20,338 bases of DNA from a virus, in IMG/VR virus record IMGVR_UViG_3300044996_000112, positions 1 through 20,338 of that record; one strand, written 5' to 3'. A program made the position numbers and the translations under genes. Under the pieces are notes generated by a model, which searched no databases, was not told the DNA's origin, and saw nothing but the letters and a program-made list of their open reading frames with translations. Each line of letters opens with the position of its first letter. Position 1 is the first letter of the stretch. This document shows, in pieces, positions 1 through 8,104 of this stretch.

Positions 1-489
1 CCGCGTAGACTTGTAAACTCCCCGAGGCCCCGCCGTCTTGGGACCCGGCTGGCTCTGAGTCGTCCCTTCTGCTGTCGCCCTCTGACCCCCCTCCGGTGTG
101 TAGGAGGTCTGGGTGCCGGTGCCACCACCACCAGTCTCGTCAGGCTGGAACCGGACAAGTCCCTTCTGTTGAGCCTTCTCGATCTCCGCCCTGGTTTGCG
201 CCGTCGTCATCCCCATGTTCTGGAGCTTCTCGTACATCTCGTCGACGTTGCCGCCGAAGATGCCGCCCTTGACGTAGCGGAGGTACTGCTTCACGAGGAC
301 CTCGTTGGCAGGATCACGAATCGCCGTGGTCCAGTTGCCACCGAAGTTGTCCTCGACGATAGCGGAGAGTGTCCTGAGAGCCGATTCTGCCCGGAGCCGT
401 TTCCTCTCCTTGGCTTGCTGCAGGGCAATCAGAGTGTTCTGGATACTCGACTCCCGACGAGGCATCATCTGTCCACCGGAAACAGCCAC
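1..489 (-). CDS. Unrecognised protein, 3' end cut off by window edge
   Basis: The reading frame is open from a GTG at 489 to the window edge, giving 163 codons without a stop. The start is supported by AGGAGG at 496-501, six bases upstream, which overlaps the stop codon of the gene before it. An ATG pair at codons 8-9 is an alternative start. The N-terminal half is charged and probably helical (residues about 10-115, rich in Arg, Lys, Glu). The visible end is a Gly/Thr/Gln/Pro-rich, disordered-looking stretch that begins with a GGGG run. I do not recognise the family. Its place directly after a Gly/Ala-rich candidate internal protein, at the end of the virion operon, suggests another minor virion or ejection protein; this is inference from position only. 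Confidence 0.75.
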   Translation of the reverse strand, partial: MAVSGGQMMPRRESSIQNTLIALQQAKERKRLRAESALRTLSAIVEDNFGGNWTTAIRDPANEVLVKQYLRYVKGGIFGGNVDEMYEKLQNMGMTTAQTRAEIEKAQQKGLVRFQPDETGGGGTGTQTSYTPEGGQRATAEGTTQSQPGPKTAGPRGVYKSTR

Positions 490-499
490 CTTCTACCTC

Positions 500-1513
500 C
501 TATCCACCGAGACTAGCGAGAGCCGCGATGATATCCACGATCGACATATCCTTGAGACCTGTGGAGCCAGGATCAATCGGGGGAGCAACCCACTCGGGAC
601 TGGACAGCCCACCTGCAGCCCCGAGGGCACTTCCGAACAGGCTCGCATACAGACCCTGCTGCCCCAACCCAAGCTGACCAAGACCGGAACCTAGGGCACC
701 GAACTGACCACCCAAACCACCGAGAGCCCCGAATCCCTCAAGCCCAAGGCCCAGCCCACTGAGGAGCGAGTTGGTCTTGAACTGCTGATTCTGAGCCGTC
801 AGAGGCATGGCCGTCCCGAGCAGGGTGTTGTAGATCCCAAGCTGCGTGTTCCCCAACTGGAGGGCTGCATCCCGCCCTGCCCTGGCCGCAGCGTTCATGC
901 CCGCATCGATGTTGGCACTCGAGTACCCAGCCCCCAGCCCCGAGAACTCGGAGGAGGAAACTCCGATGGCCGCCCTGACCATGTCCTCAGTCTGCTTCTT
1001 GAGCAGCTCGTCCATCCCACCCGTAGACCCCATCGCAAGCCCCTGCAGCTGAGGAGCGAGCGCCATGAACTGGGAGAACGACGCATTCGGGTCGTACGAC
1101 TGTGACGCCGCCAGGATCTGGGGTAGCAAACCCTGAATCCCCGCCCCCGCAGCCCCTAGGTAGTTTGCTCCTGTCCCAAACAGACCTGCCCCCTGAGTAG
1201 TCCAGGGACTCGTTGTCGTGGCAGCACCGTACAGATCCCGGAGCCAGCCACCCCGCCCACCCGTGCCGAACAAGAGACTGGAGAAATCGCTCGTGTAGGG
1301 GTTCACGTTCTTGAACAGTGCAGCGTACGTCTCGGGGTCCATCACCGTAGAGGCTGGGGCACCCTCCCACTGGTTGTCCCACCAATCAGGAAGCCAGGAC
1401 ATGGTAGACTCTGGGGTTGCTGAAAAAGCGTCCATGAGAAGACCGGGATACCAACCCGAACCCCCAGCGTCCGTCCAACGCTTATACCGAGCAGCTCTTC
1501 CAGCTTTCGTCAT
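500..1513 (-). CDS. Gly/Ala/Leu-rich minor virion protein, possibly internal/ejection protein
   Basis: 337 residues. The ATG at 1513 sits one base after the stop of the nozzle-like gene, and its GGAGG lies inside that gene's last codons. The first 60 residues contain basic and Trp-rich stretches (SWLPDWWDNQW near residue 40). From about residue 75 on the protein is dominated by Gly, Ala, Leu, Ser and Gln. One helical charged segment (about 165-185, DELLKKQTEDMVRAA) is followed by repeated GLG/GALG patterns at about 250-300. Such low-complexity, membrane-compatible sequence is seen in podovirus internal virion or pilot proteins that leave the capsid with DNA. That function is inferred from composition and from its place downstream of the nozzle gene. 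It could equally be a tail-tip or unrelated structural protein. Confidence 0.8.
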   Translation of the reverse strand: MTKAGRAARYKRWTDAGGSGWYPGLLMDAFSATPESTMSWLPDWWDNQWEGAPASTVMDPETYAALFKNVNPYTSDFSSLLFGTGGRGGWLRDLYGAATTTSPWTTQGAGLFGTGANYLGAAGAGIQGLLPQILAASQSYDPNASFSQFMALAPQLQGLAMGSTGGMDELLKKQTEDMVRAAIGVSSSEFSGLGAGYSSANIDAGMNAAARAGRDAALQLGNTQLGIYNTLLGTAMPLTAQNQQFKTNSLLSGLGLGLEGFGALGGLGGQFGALGSGLGQLGLGQQGLYASLFGSALGAAGGLSSPEWVAPPIDPGSTGLKDMSIVDIIAALASLGG

Positions 1514-1514
1514 A

Positions 1515-3335
1515 TCAGTCCTCCGGTCCGTAGATTCGCTCGGAGCCGCGCTTCTTCACGCGGAAGGTCATCTCCGAGATTGTGTAGGGCACAGAACTCG
1601 AGTCCGAGGTGAACTCGAACCTCATCGTCGACCCAGTCAGCCTGAAGTCTACATGTCCCTCGTCATCGCCCGCTGCGATGGTGAACGAGCCCAGGTTCCT
1701 CCAGACCCCACCCTTGTTGGTGGAGCCCCTGACGGTGAAGGTCAGGTCGGAGGTAGCCAGATCGTTGGTTTTCAGGGCAACCCTGTAGACCGTCTTCTTG
1801 TCATCGGGGAAGTCGAAGTCGAAATCCTTGGTGGTGAAGGACGCCGAGATGTTGCCGGTCGCGTCTGCCGACAGGGTGGACTCGTACCGATACACAAGGT
1901 CGGACACCCCAACGTAGAGCTTCTTGCCAGCACCCTGGCCACCGATGGCATCCCATGAAGCGAAGACACCCATGCCGGTATCCCAGGTCTGTACCGTCAG
2001 GCCCGCAGAGGTATTGAGGGTATCCCAGGTGTACTGGGTGTACAGCTCCGCCAGCCCGATCATGGAGCAGGACACCTGATCGTAGCTCCACGCCTTTGCG
2101 ATGTAGTCAAAGCTCCAGATCTTCTCGATCCCATCCGACAGGCCGGGGAACCCGAAGCACACCCGGTTGTTCGCCGGATCCGGCATGACGTAGGCTGCCC
2201 ACAAGTTGCTGCAGGTCTTGATGGTTTGCTTGACAACCGGAGTGCCGATGGGCTCGAGACCTGCGTTGGACAGGTAGTAGATGTTGTCGTCACCGATGAA
2301 AAAGTGCCCTCTCAGCCAGGGAGCTACCGCCTTCATCCCGACGAGTCCGATACCCCCAGACTCGATTCTTTCGGGCACCAGTGGAAGGGTGTCCCCTGCG
2401 TACTGAGAGGGCCTGAGTAGCCAGATCGCGTCGGTCATGTAGCAGATGAGAACTGAGCCCATCGAGACCAACCTTCGGATGTACCCAGCACTGTAGGGTA
2501 GATCCAAGAAGGTCGAACTCGACGTAGCTCGATCAGTGAAGTCGGTGTGGGTAAGCGTCCGAGACCACGTGATCCTGGTGCGGTAGTCGGTTCCTGCTGA
2601 GACGATCCTGCCACACCACACCCGGTCTTTGAAGAAGGTGATGCAGGTCGGAACGAACGTCACGCTGCCAGACCACGCTCCGAACGTCGTCCCGTCAAAG
2701 CTCCGGGGAGACTTGACGCTGTCCGTCATGACAACCTTGTTGTCCACGATTGTCCAGTCAACGAAGTACGGGTTGACCGCCTTGAGGCTCTTGTACACCT
2801 TGTAGTCTAGCTTGGTCGTGTAGGTGTTGGTGGGGGGCTCATCCAAGGAGATGAGCTTGTTGCTCAGGATGTTCGCGATGACCACCATCTCGTTCAGAGA
2901 GGTGTAGCTCAGATGCACTACGTCCTTCTGACTGAGCTTAGTGTTCCACCCCGGGTTGTTGGTAGCGATCAGGTACTGTCCGGACACCCTTAGGTGAGCC
3001 GACGTTGTGAACGTATCGTACTTGGGAGTAGTGCCCGAGTTCGTCGACAGGTACACGAATCGGGCATCGATGATCATGGTGACCTGCGTCCCGTCAGTCT
3101 TCCAGAAGGTGATGATGTCCCTGACGGGGGGGTAAAGTGTGGCAGAGGACGAGTAGATCCCGAGACCGGGACGCCTCGTTAGGCCCCCGGTCCCAACGAT
3201 GTAGTTCTTGGCGTCGAGAAGAGCCTCATCCGCAATCTGGTTAGAGGGCAGACTGAGGACAACCCCCTTGTTCAGGGGCCTCAGCGGTATCGAGACCGGA
3301 GTCCCAGGCGTGAAGAGGCTCTTGATGTCGCTCAC
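1515..3335 (-). CDS. Tail nozzle / DNA-stabilisation-like protein (P22 gp10 / T7 gp12 type)
   Basis: 606 residues, starting at a GTG that overlaps the upstream stop as GTGA. Features typical of phage nozzle or tubular proteins are visible: a GGLTRRPG segment at about residues 50-57, the pattern VVMTDSVKSPRSFDG at 201-215, and FFKDRVWCGR followed by RITWSRT and TDF at 234-266. In such proteins this resembles repeated beta-propeller blades reporting a position or value. The C-terminal part (about 480-600) reads as beta-sandwich with a basic end. Known relatives form the distal tube of short-tailed phages and help hold packaged DNA. The length fits that class. The general assignment is fairly sure; whether it is closer to gp10 or gp12 cannot be told here. 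Confidence 0.72.
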   Translation of the reverse strand: MSDIKSLFTPGTPVSIPLRPLNKGVVLSLPSNQIADEALLDAKNYIVGTGGLTRRPGLGIYSSSATLYPPVRDIITFWKTDGTQVTMIIDARFVYLSTNSGTTPKYDTFTTSAHLRVSGQYLIATNNPGWNTKLSQKDVVHLSYTSLNEMVVIANILSNKLISLDEPPTNTYTTKLDYKVYKSLKAVNPYFVDWTIVDNKVVMTDSVKSPRSFDGTTFGAWSGSVTFVPTCITFFKDRVWCGRIVSAGTDYRTRITWSRTLTHTDFTDRATSSSTFLDLPYSAGYIRRLVSMGSVLICYMTDAIWLLRPSQYAGDTLPLVPERIESGGIGLVGMKAVAPWLRGHFFIGDDNIYYLSNAGLEPIGTPVVKQTIKTCSNLWAAYVMPDPANNRVCFGFPGLSDGIEKIWSFDYIAKAWSYDQVSCSMIGLAELYTQYTWDTLNTSAGLTVQTWDTGMGVFASWDAIGGQGAGKKLYVGVSDLVYRYESTLSADATGNISASFTTKDFDFDFPDDKKTVYRVALKTNDLATSDLTFTVRGSTNKGGVWRNLGSFTIAAGDDEGHVDFRLTGSTMRFEFTSDSSSVPYTISEMTFRVKKRGSERIYGPED

Positions 3336-3598
3336 GTCTTAGCCGGAATGAAGATCTTCCCGAACTGGTAGAGGATGCTCGCCGCCCCGGCATGAGAGAT
3401 CCCTGAGGCGACCCAACCCTTCCAGGTCCAGGGGGAGATTACCACTGCCGAAGCCACGAACCCGAGGACCATGACGGCGACGATGTAGGACCACTTCGGC
3501 AGCTTGTCCTGGGCCACTGCCTTCACACCAAGCAGGATCCCGATGATCCCCGCCACCATGCCCACGTTGACACCAGGAAACAGGTTCAGCGCATCCAT
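3332..3598 (-). CDS. Small membrane protein, holin-like
   Basis: 88 residues from the ATG at 3598, chosen because AGGAG lies five bases upstream; a GTG at 3601 directly before it is too close to that site. Two hydrophobic segments are clear (about residues 9-28 and 36-55). A third weaker one (61-79) is followed by a short Lys-containing tail. Small size, two to three membrane spans and position directly after a peptidoglycan peptidase gene match phage holins, which open the inner membrane at lysis time. No specific holin family is recognised. The stop overlaps the start of the nozzle-like gene by four bases, so translation of the two is probably coupled. Confidence 0.7.
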   Translation of the reverse strand: MDALNLFPGVNVGMVAGIIGILLGVKAVAQDKLPKWSYIVAVMVLGFVASAVVISPWTWKGWVASGISHAGAASILYQFGKIFIPAKT

Positions 3599-3601
3599 CA
3601 C

Positions 3602-3645
3602 AGCTCCTCTCTATATGTCCGAACACCCTTCCCTACAAGTATCGG
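3602..3645 (-). other. Short intergenic gap inside lysis cassette
   Basis: A 44-base gap between the peptidase stop and the holin-like start, one of the longer gaps in this tightly packed operon. It carries the Shine-Dalgarno site of the holin-like gene and an AT-richer ATATAG stretch. No hairpin or convincing promoter was seen. Confidence 0.4.
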
Positions 3646-4221
3646 CTACAGGCCGAGGATATCCTCCATCCTGATCCTGTTCTCGTGCTTCGCCCATGTC
3701 GTCCCCGGATGCCCCTCGATGTGCAGGTGACTCTCGAAAGGTGTGGGCATTGTCTGACCAGCAAACCCCATGTACCCCACACAGTCACCCTGCTGCATCT
3801 TGCAGGGCTCAGTCCACATCGAGATGATGTATTCGTCGTTAGACTTCTTCGAGTAGAAGAACCTCGTCGGTCTCGCGGTGAAGAACGGCCCCATCAGATC
3901 CGGGTTCCCGTGCGCGTACAGGTACATCTCCCTGTGCCCCTCGCACACAAGAACGCAGCAGACCCCATAGAACTCCACCGAATAGTTCGCGAAGGGGTAC
4001 GAGGACCCATTCATCCACCTGATGTTGCCCCAGTTGTTGTAGATGTTCCGATCCTTCGACACCAGGAGGATCTGGTGCCACATCGCTTCCCCGTCCTTGA
4101 GAGCCCTCCACGGAGTCCCAACAGGTCCCATGATATCCAAGGCCCCGTGGACGTGCCCACCTCGAGCCTCATCGAACCTCGAGGTGACCAGTCCGTCATC
4201 CGCCGGGAAGACTGCCTTCAC
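3646..4221 (-). CDS. M23-family (LytM-like) metallopeptidase, probable endolysin
   Basis: 191 residues. The signature of zinc endopeptidases of family M23 is complete: HGALD (H25 and D29, the HxxxD motif), YAH with H104, and SHLHIEG with H165 and H167 (the HxH motif). A VGYMGFAGQT segment (148-157) matches the usual Gly-rich turn before the last motif. M23 enzymes cut peptide cross-links in peptidoglycan. An insertion of roughly 50 residues (about 45-95) separates the first two motifs. There is no signal peptide and no separate wall-binding domain, so export would need a holin or the enzyme could ride in the virion. The GTG start overlaps the upstream stop as GTGA. The flanking membrane-protein genes favour a lysis role. 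Confidence 0.9.
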   Translation of the reverse strand: MKAVFPADDGLVTSRFDEARGGHVHGALDIMGPVGTPWRALKDGEAMWHQILLVSKDRNIYNNWGNIRWMNGSSYPFANYSVEFYGVCCVLVCEGHREMYLYAHGNPDLMGPFFTARPTRFFYSKKSNDEYIISMWTEPCKMQQGDCVGYMGFAGQTMPTPFESHLHIEGHPGTTWAKHENRIRMEDILGL

Positions 4222-4595
4222 GGGAACAGCCTCGGAATGAGGATTGACGCCGCCACCGGCAGGGCAGCTGCAGCTGCCAACTTCGCCATCTCTCGGGCGA
4301 ACCGGCCCTTGTCCAACAGCTTGGAGATTCTCTTCCCCTGCTCGTGCTGCTGCTCTGAGATCGTCTTCATCCCAAGCTGGACAACCTCCAGCGTCTCCTT
4401 GAGTGCCATGTTCTCCTCCTCATGCAGCCTCTCATGTGACTTGAAGAATCCCCCGCCATTCCGCTCCGCCCCAAAGAGCGTCGTCTCGATCTCCCCCATC
4501 CGTTCCACCGTCCGGTTCAACTTCTCGAAAAGAACCCCGATGTCCTCCCCGTGCTTCTCGATGATCTTGTTGTTCGGGCAAGGATGTTCAGGCAT
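4218..4595 (-). CDS. Coiled-coil protein with C-terminal membrane anchor (XhlA-like layout)
   Basis: 125 residues. CAGGAG lies six bases before the ATG. Most of the protein (about residues 10-100) is charged heptad-like helix. It ends in an Ala/Leu/Ile-rich membrane segment (about 105-121, AAAAALPVAASILIP). This layout, a soluble coiled coil then one C-terminal span, resembles XhlA-type phage proteins that associate with the membrane and assist holin/endolysin lysis. Here it directly precedes an M23 peptidase and a holin-like gene, which supports the comparison. No sequence-level family proof is available by eye. A C-terminally anchored structural protein remains possible. Confidence 0.75.
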   Translation of the reverse strand: MPEHPCPNNKIIEKHGEDIGVLFEKLNRTVERMGEIETTLFGAERNGGGFFKSHERLHEEENMALKETLEVVQLGMKTISEQQHEQGKRISKLLDKGRFAREMAKLAAAAALPVAASILIPRLFP

Positions 4596-4630
4596 GATGT
4601 TCTCCTGCTCGTATCACTATAGAGTGGCCG
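4596..4630 (-). other. Intergenic gap before lysis cassette
   Basis: A 35-base gap that separates the last fibre-like gene from the first lysis-cassette gene. It holds the CAGGAG ribosome site of the downstream gene and a short CACT/AGTG inverted repeat around a central ATAG. No clear promoter or terminator can be supported. Confidence 0.35.
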
Positions 4631-5452
4631 TCACACATTCGCCCCGCGCCCGGTCATCATCCATCCCGAGACGTAACCCATGTATATAGCTGGCGCCGCT
4701 CCGATGGTGTAGACTGCTATATCGAACTCGCCAAGGCTGTTCACCTGCACCCACGTCAAGCCCTCTGCGTGCATCCGGTACTGGTATCCATAGGTGTAGC
4801 CGGAATCATGCGGGCGCCAGTACGGGGTCGAGCAATCCACCAGTGAGTTGACCACGAGCAACCGCTTCGCTCCGATGGGGAAAGCTGTCCCCGGGGTGTA
4901 CGTCACGGTGTAGTAGGTCTGTGCCACGATACCGGACGTCTTTGACCAGTACCAACTCGCTCCGCCGTTAGGACCAAGCGTCATACATGGAGCGCCGATG
5001 ATAACCCACCCACTCCCGTCGCACAGCAGCGTCAGGTAGTCATTCTGATACCAGATGCCAACCGTCGTGTTCCCGTCGATCGTCTCGGCCCCGCTGCCGT
5101 CGACAGTAATCTTCCCAGCTCCGCTATCGACCTTGCGGATCGTGATGACCCGCCCCGTGTTCGAGGCTGCGGCGGGAAGGTTCACGGTGAAGGCGCTCGC
5201 ACCAGTTGTCACGAGCAAGTATTCGATCCCGTCCCTCGTCGTGATGGTCGTGGGAGACGTGGACGTCGAGGAGACAACAGCCCTTCTGCCCCCCGTATTG
5301 AGCATCCTCCATCCCGCAACAAGCTCAATCTCCCTGGGATCCGAGGTCTCAGAGTTGAAGTTGAACGCCTCGAACGGGAAGGCCCCAGGGTTGACCTCCT
5401 GAACATCAGTAGAACCGGGAAGAACAGGGGGCCGAAGAGGATACTCTTTCAC
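4631..5452 (-). CDS. Tail fibre / receptor-binding-like protein
   Basis: 273 residues from a GTG at 5452 that overlaps the stop of the upstream gene (GTGA). The frame stays open 28 codons further upstream, but that extension lies inside the neighbour. Residues about 76-153 match a module common in phage fibre and spike proteins: a beta-rich segment with TVNLPAAASNTGRVITIRK, then GAETIDGNTT, ending in a CDGSGWVIIG strand. The C-terminal part is Tyr/Trp/Gly-rich (about 160-270), as in receptor-binding domains. It is the last of three consecutive fibre-like genes and sits next to the lysis cassette. The fibre assignment is well supported; the receptor and any enzymatic activity are unknown. Confidence 0.78.
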   Translation of the reverse strand: MKEYPLRPPVLPGSTDVQEVNPGAFPFEAFNFNSETSDPREIELVAGWRMLNTGGRRAVVSSTSTSPTTITTRDGIEYLLVTTGASAFTVNLPAAASNTGRVITIRKVDSGAGKITVDGSGAETIDGNTTVGIWYQNDYLTLLCDGSGWVIIGAPCMTLGPNGGASWYWSKTSGIVAQTYYTVTYTPGTAFPIGAKRLLVVNSLVDCSTPYWRPHDSGYTYGYQYRMHAEGLTWVQVNSLGEFDIAVYTIGAAPAIYMGYVSGWMMTGRGANV

Positions 5453-6477
5453 TCTACGGCCTCCCAGAACCTGTTCATGAAGGCTTTCGTAGAGTACCCA
5501 CCTACAAATGCCATCTGGGCAGTGGCCCTCTTCCAACGAGTAAACACCTCACCAACAACAGCTGTACTGGTGGAACCGAAACTCTCGAGTTGAGTAGCTG
5601 CAGAGGTTGTGCAGACATACCTTCCCTGGCTGTTGACGAAGTAGAAATTGCTCCCACTTCTATAGAAGAAGACTCCGGAGGTGTAACTAGGAAGCACAAT
5701 TTCGGAAGCGGTGTTGATGTCGTGAGCTGTCGTATCATTTTGGACAAAAAGGAGACCCATCTGGCCACCAAATGGAGTGGAACTCCCACTACCTCTAGGA
5801 GTGGTATCAACTACGAATGAGGAAAGAAGGTCCGAGTAGCTGATTCTCGTAACCTGCGCGGACCTCTTGTGAAGGAAGTGGAGATTCCCTCCATAGGCAG
5901 CAAGAGGACCCTGCTGATAGGTACTGGTCAAGCTCCAGTCTGAGGTCGTGTAATTGGAAGCGGTACGGGGAGCCCAACTAGTCGTTCCAGTTGCTGGGGT
6001 ATACAGAAAGGTACTGGCCAAGTAGTTGGTGAGGCTCTTCCTAACCGTGAGCCCGCCTACTGCAACGGCGTCCAAGTCACTCCAGTCTATCGTGATGTAG
6101 GCATCGAGGTTCGTCGTGGAGTAGGTACTGTCGTAGGAACTGTCTGCGTTCGAAGACGTACCGAGAGAAGTCCATGTCCCCGACGAAACAGAGATGGCAT
6201 TCACCAAGAGGGTCAGAACGCCAGCGGCAGTCCTGCCACAAACGGCCAGGAAAACTCGATCTGAGTAGACACACCCTCTCGGGGTACTCACGCTAACGAA
6301 ACTGGCAGCAGAGATGTCCCAAGTCGTGATCGTCGTCCCAGTGTAGGAGGCAATGGTCACAGCAGTCGTCGTCGCCACCAAAGACACCGGCTTGTCCTCG
6401 ACGAAGATCCACGTCTTGCCGGATGGGAGCGTGACCAACTGCTTCCCCATACTGTAGATAGCCCCCATCGTAGCCAT
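5449..6477 (-). CDS. Ser/Thr-rich beta-structured virion protein, probable fibre component
   Basis: 342 residues. The ATG shares one base with the upstream stop (TGATG). The protein is rich in Ser, Thr, Tyr and Gly and poor in charged residues, with alternating hydrophobic/polar patterns throughout, as in beta-propeller or fibre proteins. Segments such as YSDRVFLAVCG (about residue 70) recall the repeated blade motif of nozzle-like proteins, but the match is weak. Base composition is clearly lower in GC than its neighbours (84 of 180 bases, 47 percent, at 5641-5820), which suggests a swapped or imported gene, as expected for host-range proteins. The exact role is not recognised. Confidence 0.72.
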   Translation of the reverse strand: MATMGAIYSMGKQLVTLPSGKTWIFVEDKPVSLVATTTAVTIASYTGTTITTWDISAASFVSVSTPRGCVYSDRVFLAVCGRTAAGVLTLLVNAISVSSGTWTSLGTSSNADSSYDSTYSTTNLDAYITIDWSDLDAVAVGGLTVRKSLTNYLASTFLYTPATGTTSWAPRTASNYTTSDWSLTSTYQQGPLAAYGGNLHFLHKRSAQVTRISYSDLLSSFVVDTTPRGSGSSTPFGGQMGLLFVQNDTTAHDINTASEIVLPSYTSGVFFYRSGSNFYFVNSQGRYVCTTSAATQLESFGSTSTAVVGEVFTRWKRATAQMAFVGGYSTKAFMNRFWEAVE

Positions 6478-7154
6478 CAGCCACCTACAATCGTGACCGA
6501 GAGATCCGCCCCGGCAATCGTTGACCCGACTTGGCTGATGTCCAAGGTCAGGTAGTCATCGTCAGCCAGGATCTTGTTCGTCGCATGAAAGGAAGTCACC
6601 GAGTTGGTGAAGCCAGAGATGGCTATCGTCGGCTTCGTCACTCCAGAGAAGAGGGAACTCGACCCGTTCTTGAGGAGATCAACGATCAACGTGGTTCCCG
6701 TAGGAGCCGTCCCAACTCGTATGGAAACCTTCGAGATCGTCGCAGCCCTAGAGAAGTGGATCGGAGGAACCACTGAGGACCCTGTGATCAGAACACCCTG
6801 CACAGAAGCCCTGTACATGTACTCCATACAGGCAGCAAACGCCGACCCGTTGTAGTAGTAGATGTGCCCTGTGGTACTCTTCACCCAGAGACGTCCCAGG
6901 TCGAGAGTTGCAGAGAGAGACCCACCATCCACAGAGGTTGTCGGGGCTGCGGCCTGACAGAAGGCTACTGCAGACCCTTGCCGGTGCATCCCATGGTTCG
7001 CGTTGGTGTCGGTGTAGAGGCCGATGTGTTCCCTGGCGATGCGCTCCTCCACCGCGACCTTGAATTGCCGGATGGAATCATCCCCCTGCCGGGGGTCATC
7101 GGAACCCTCAGGATCCGCCCTGAACGCACTGTCCCACGTTACGGTTATGCTCAC
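6477..7154 (-). CDS. Tail fibre-like protein with GDDxIR motif
   Basis: 225 residues, starting at a GTG that overlaps the upstream stop (GTGA). Residues about 19-43 (DDPRQGDDSIRQFKVAVEER, then IAREH) match a motif widely found near the N-terminus of phage fibre or fibre-attachment proteins, in which a GDD-x-IR-x-x-K helix precedes an R-x-x-x-EH. A short beta module with WVKSTTGHIYYYNGSAF follows at about 90-107. The C-terminal half reads as a jelly-roll-like beta sandwich. It probably links the fibre to the tail or forms its proximal part. The motif is well known from phage genomes; the structural placement is inference from position after the adaptor-like gene. Confidence 0.78.
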   Translation of the reverse strand: MSITVTWDSAFRADPEGSDDPRQGDDSIRQFKVAVEERIAREHIGLYTDTNANHGMHRQGSAVAFCQAAAPTTSVDGGSLSATLDLGRLWVKSTTGHIYYYNGSAFAACMEYMYRASVQGVLITGSSVVPPIHFSRAATISKVSIRVGTAPTGTTLIVDLLKNGSSSLFSGVTKPTIAISGFTNSVTSFHATNKILADDDYLTLDISQVGSTIAGADLSVTIVGG

Positions 7155-8104
7155 AGGACCACCTCCACCTGTCCATCAGCTCGCTCGAAGGCCATGTCCG
7201 ACTCCTCCTTGGTCCGAGCCATGAACGTCTCCAGGGACCTGTAGGTGGCATAGGCCTCCCCAGTCTCCCCGTTCTCCATCTGCCCAATCCACGTCGTTGC
7301 CAGAACCAGCGCCCAGTGCCACTGTGCCGGAATGTTCGGTACATCCCCTATGGCCGCCAGAGCAGTCGGAATCTTCATGCACTCGAGCTTGAACCAGACG
7401 TTCGCGTTCACCGGGGAGTCGAAGAAGATCTTGTTCCCAAAGGTGTAATAGGACCCAGGGTCGTCCGAGGGAGCATCGTAGGCGGAGGCAAAAGACTCAC
7501 GACGCTCCGCGTAGCTCAGATCCGACCCTGAGTCCAGATTGGACAGCTTCAAACTCGCAAGCAGAACCTGCGAGGGATCCAGCGATATGTTGTACTGTAC
7601 CTTCGAGGAGGTCGACGCCACGAACTCCATGAAGTCCTTGTACAGCTCAACTGTCGACGTTGCATCAGGATTGGTGGTCCAATCCTTGTGCAGCGTAGCA
7701 GTTTGTGAGGCACCTGAGTAGTCGACGATGATCCGATACTGCCCAGACCCAGTCCCTCCTGTCACCTCGATGACCCACCCGTTGTAGAAGTCATCCTCGG
7801 CCGAAACCGTGAATCCAACCGAGTTCAGGGTCACCGAGTTGGTAGACGCTGTGTTGACTACACCCGCAGTCCCAGACAGGAGAGCCGTCTCAAAGTAAGC
7901 CTCCGACTCGAGAGACGCGAACCTGACCTGCCTACCGTTCTCGAACTTCCACGACACGATCCTCTTGTAGGACTCGTTGATCCACCTCAAGAGGATCGTC
8001 CCCCCAGCTGTCGTGAAGTCTACAGCAGTTCCCGTGTAGGGATCCAGGTCCGAGGGCTCCCCCAAGTTCCGCCAGATCTGGGCAGCGATCTCTCCAGCTG
8101 TCAT
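7151..8104 (-). CDS. Head-tail adaptor / tail tubular A-like protein
   Basis: 317 residues. The ATG overlaps the previous stop as ATGA. The N-terminus (AGEIAAQIWRNLGEPSDLD) and a helical segment near 265-290 (IPAQWHWALVLATTWIGQM, then a Glu/Ala-rich helix) follow the pattern of podovirus adaptor proteins, whose alpha-helical ends pack under the portal ring. The middle (about 75-160) is beta-rich and Thr/Ser-rich and could be an inserted Ig-like domain. Such proteins seal the portal and provide the platform for nozzle and fibres. The position before three fibre-like genes fits. The family is recognised from pattern only; T7 gp11-like and P22 gp4-like options cannot be separated. Confidence 0.65.
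   Translation of the reverse strand: MTAGEIAAQIWRNLGEPSDLDPYTGTAVDFTTAGGTILLRWINESYKRIVSWKFENGRQVRFASLESEAYFETALLSGTAGVVNTASTNSVTLNSVGFTVSAEDDFYNGWVIEVTGGTGSGQYRIIVDYSGASQTATLHKDWTTNPDATSTVELYKDFMEFVASTSSKVQYNISLDPSQVLLASLKLSNLDSGSDLSYAERRESFASAYDAPSDDPGSYYTFGNKIFFDSPVNANVWFKLECMKIPTALAAIGDVPNIPAQWHWALVLATTWIGQMENGETGEAYATYRSLETFMARTKEESDMAFERADGQVEVVL

Noticed and set aside
4614-4622. TCACTATAG on the plus strand, identical to part of the T7 RNA polymerase promoter core
   Set aside because: The rest of the promoter does not match well, it points against all genes here, the CTATAG core is palindromic, and no second good copy was found in other gaps.
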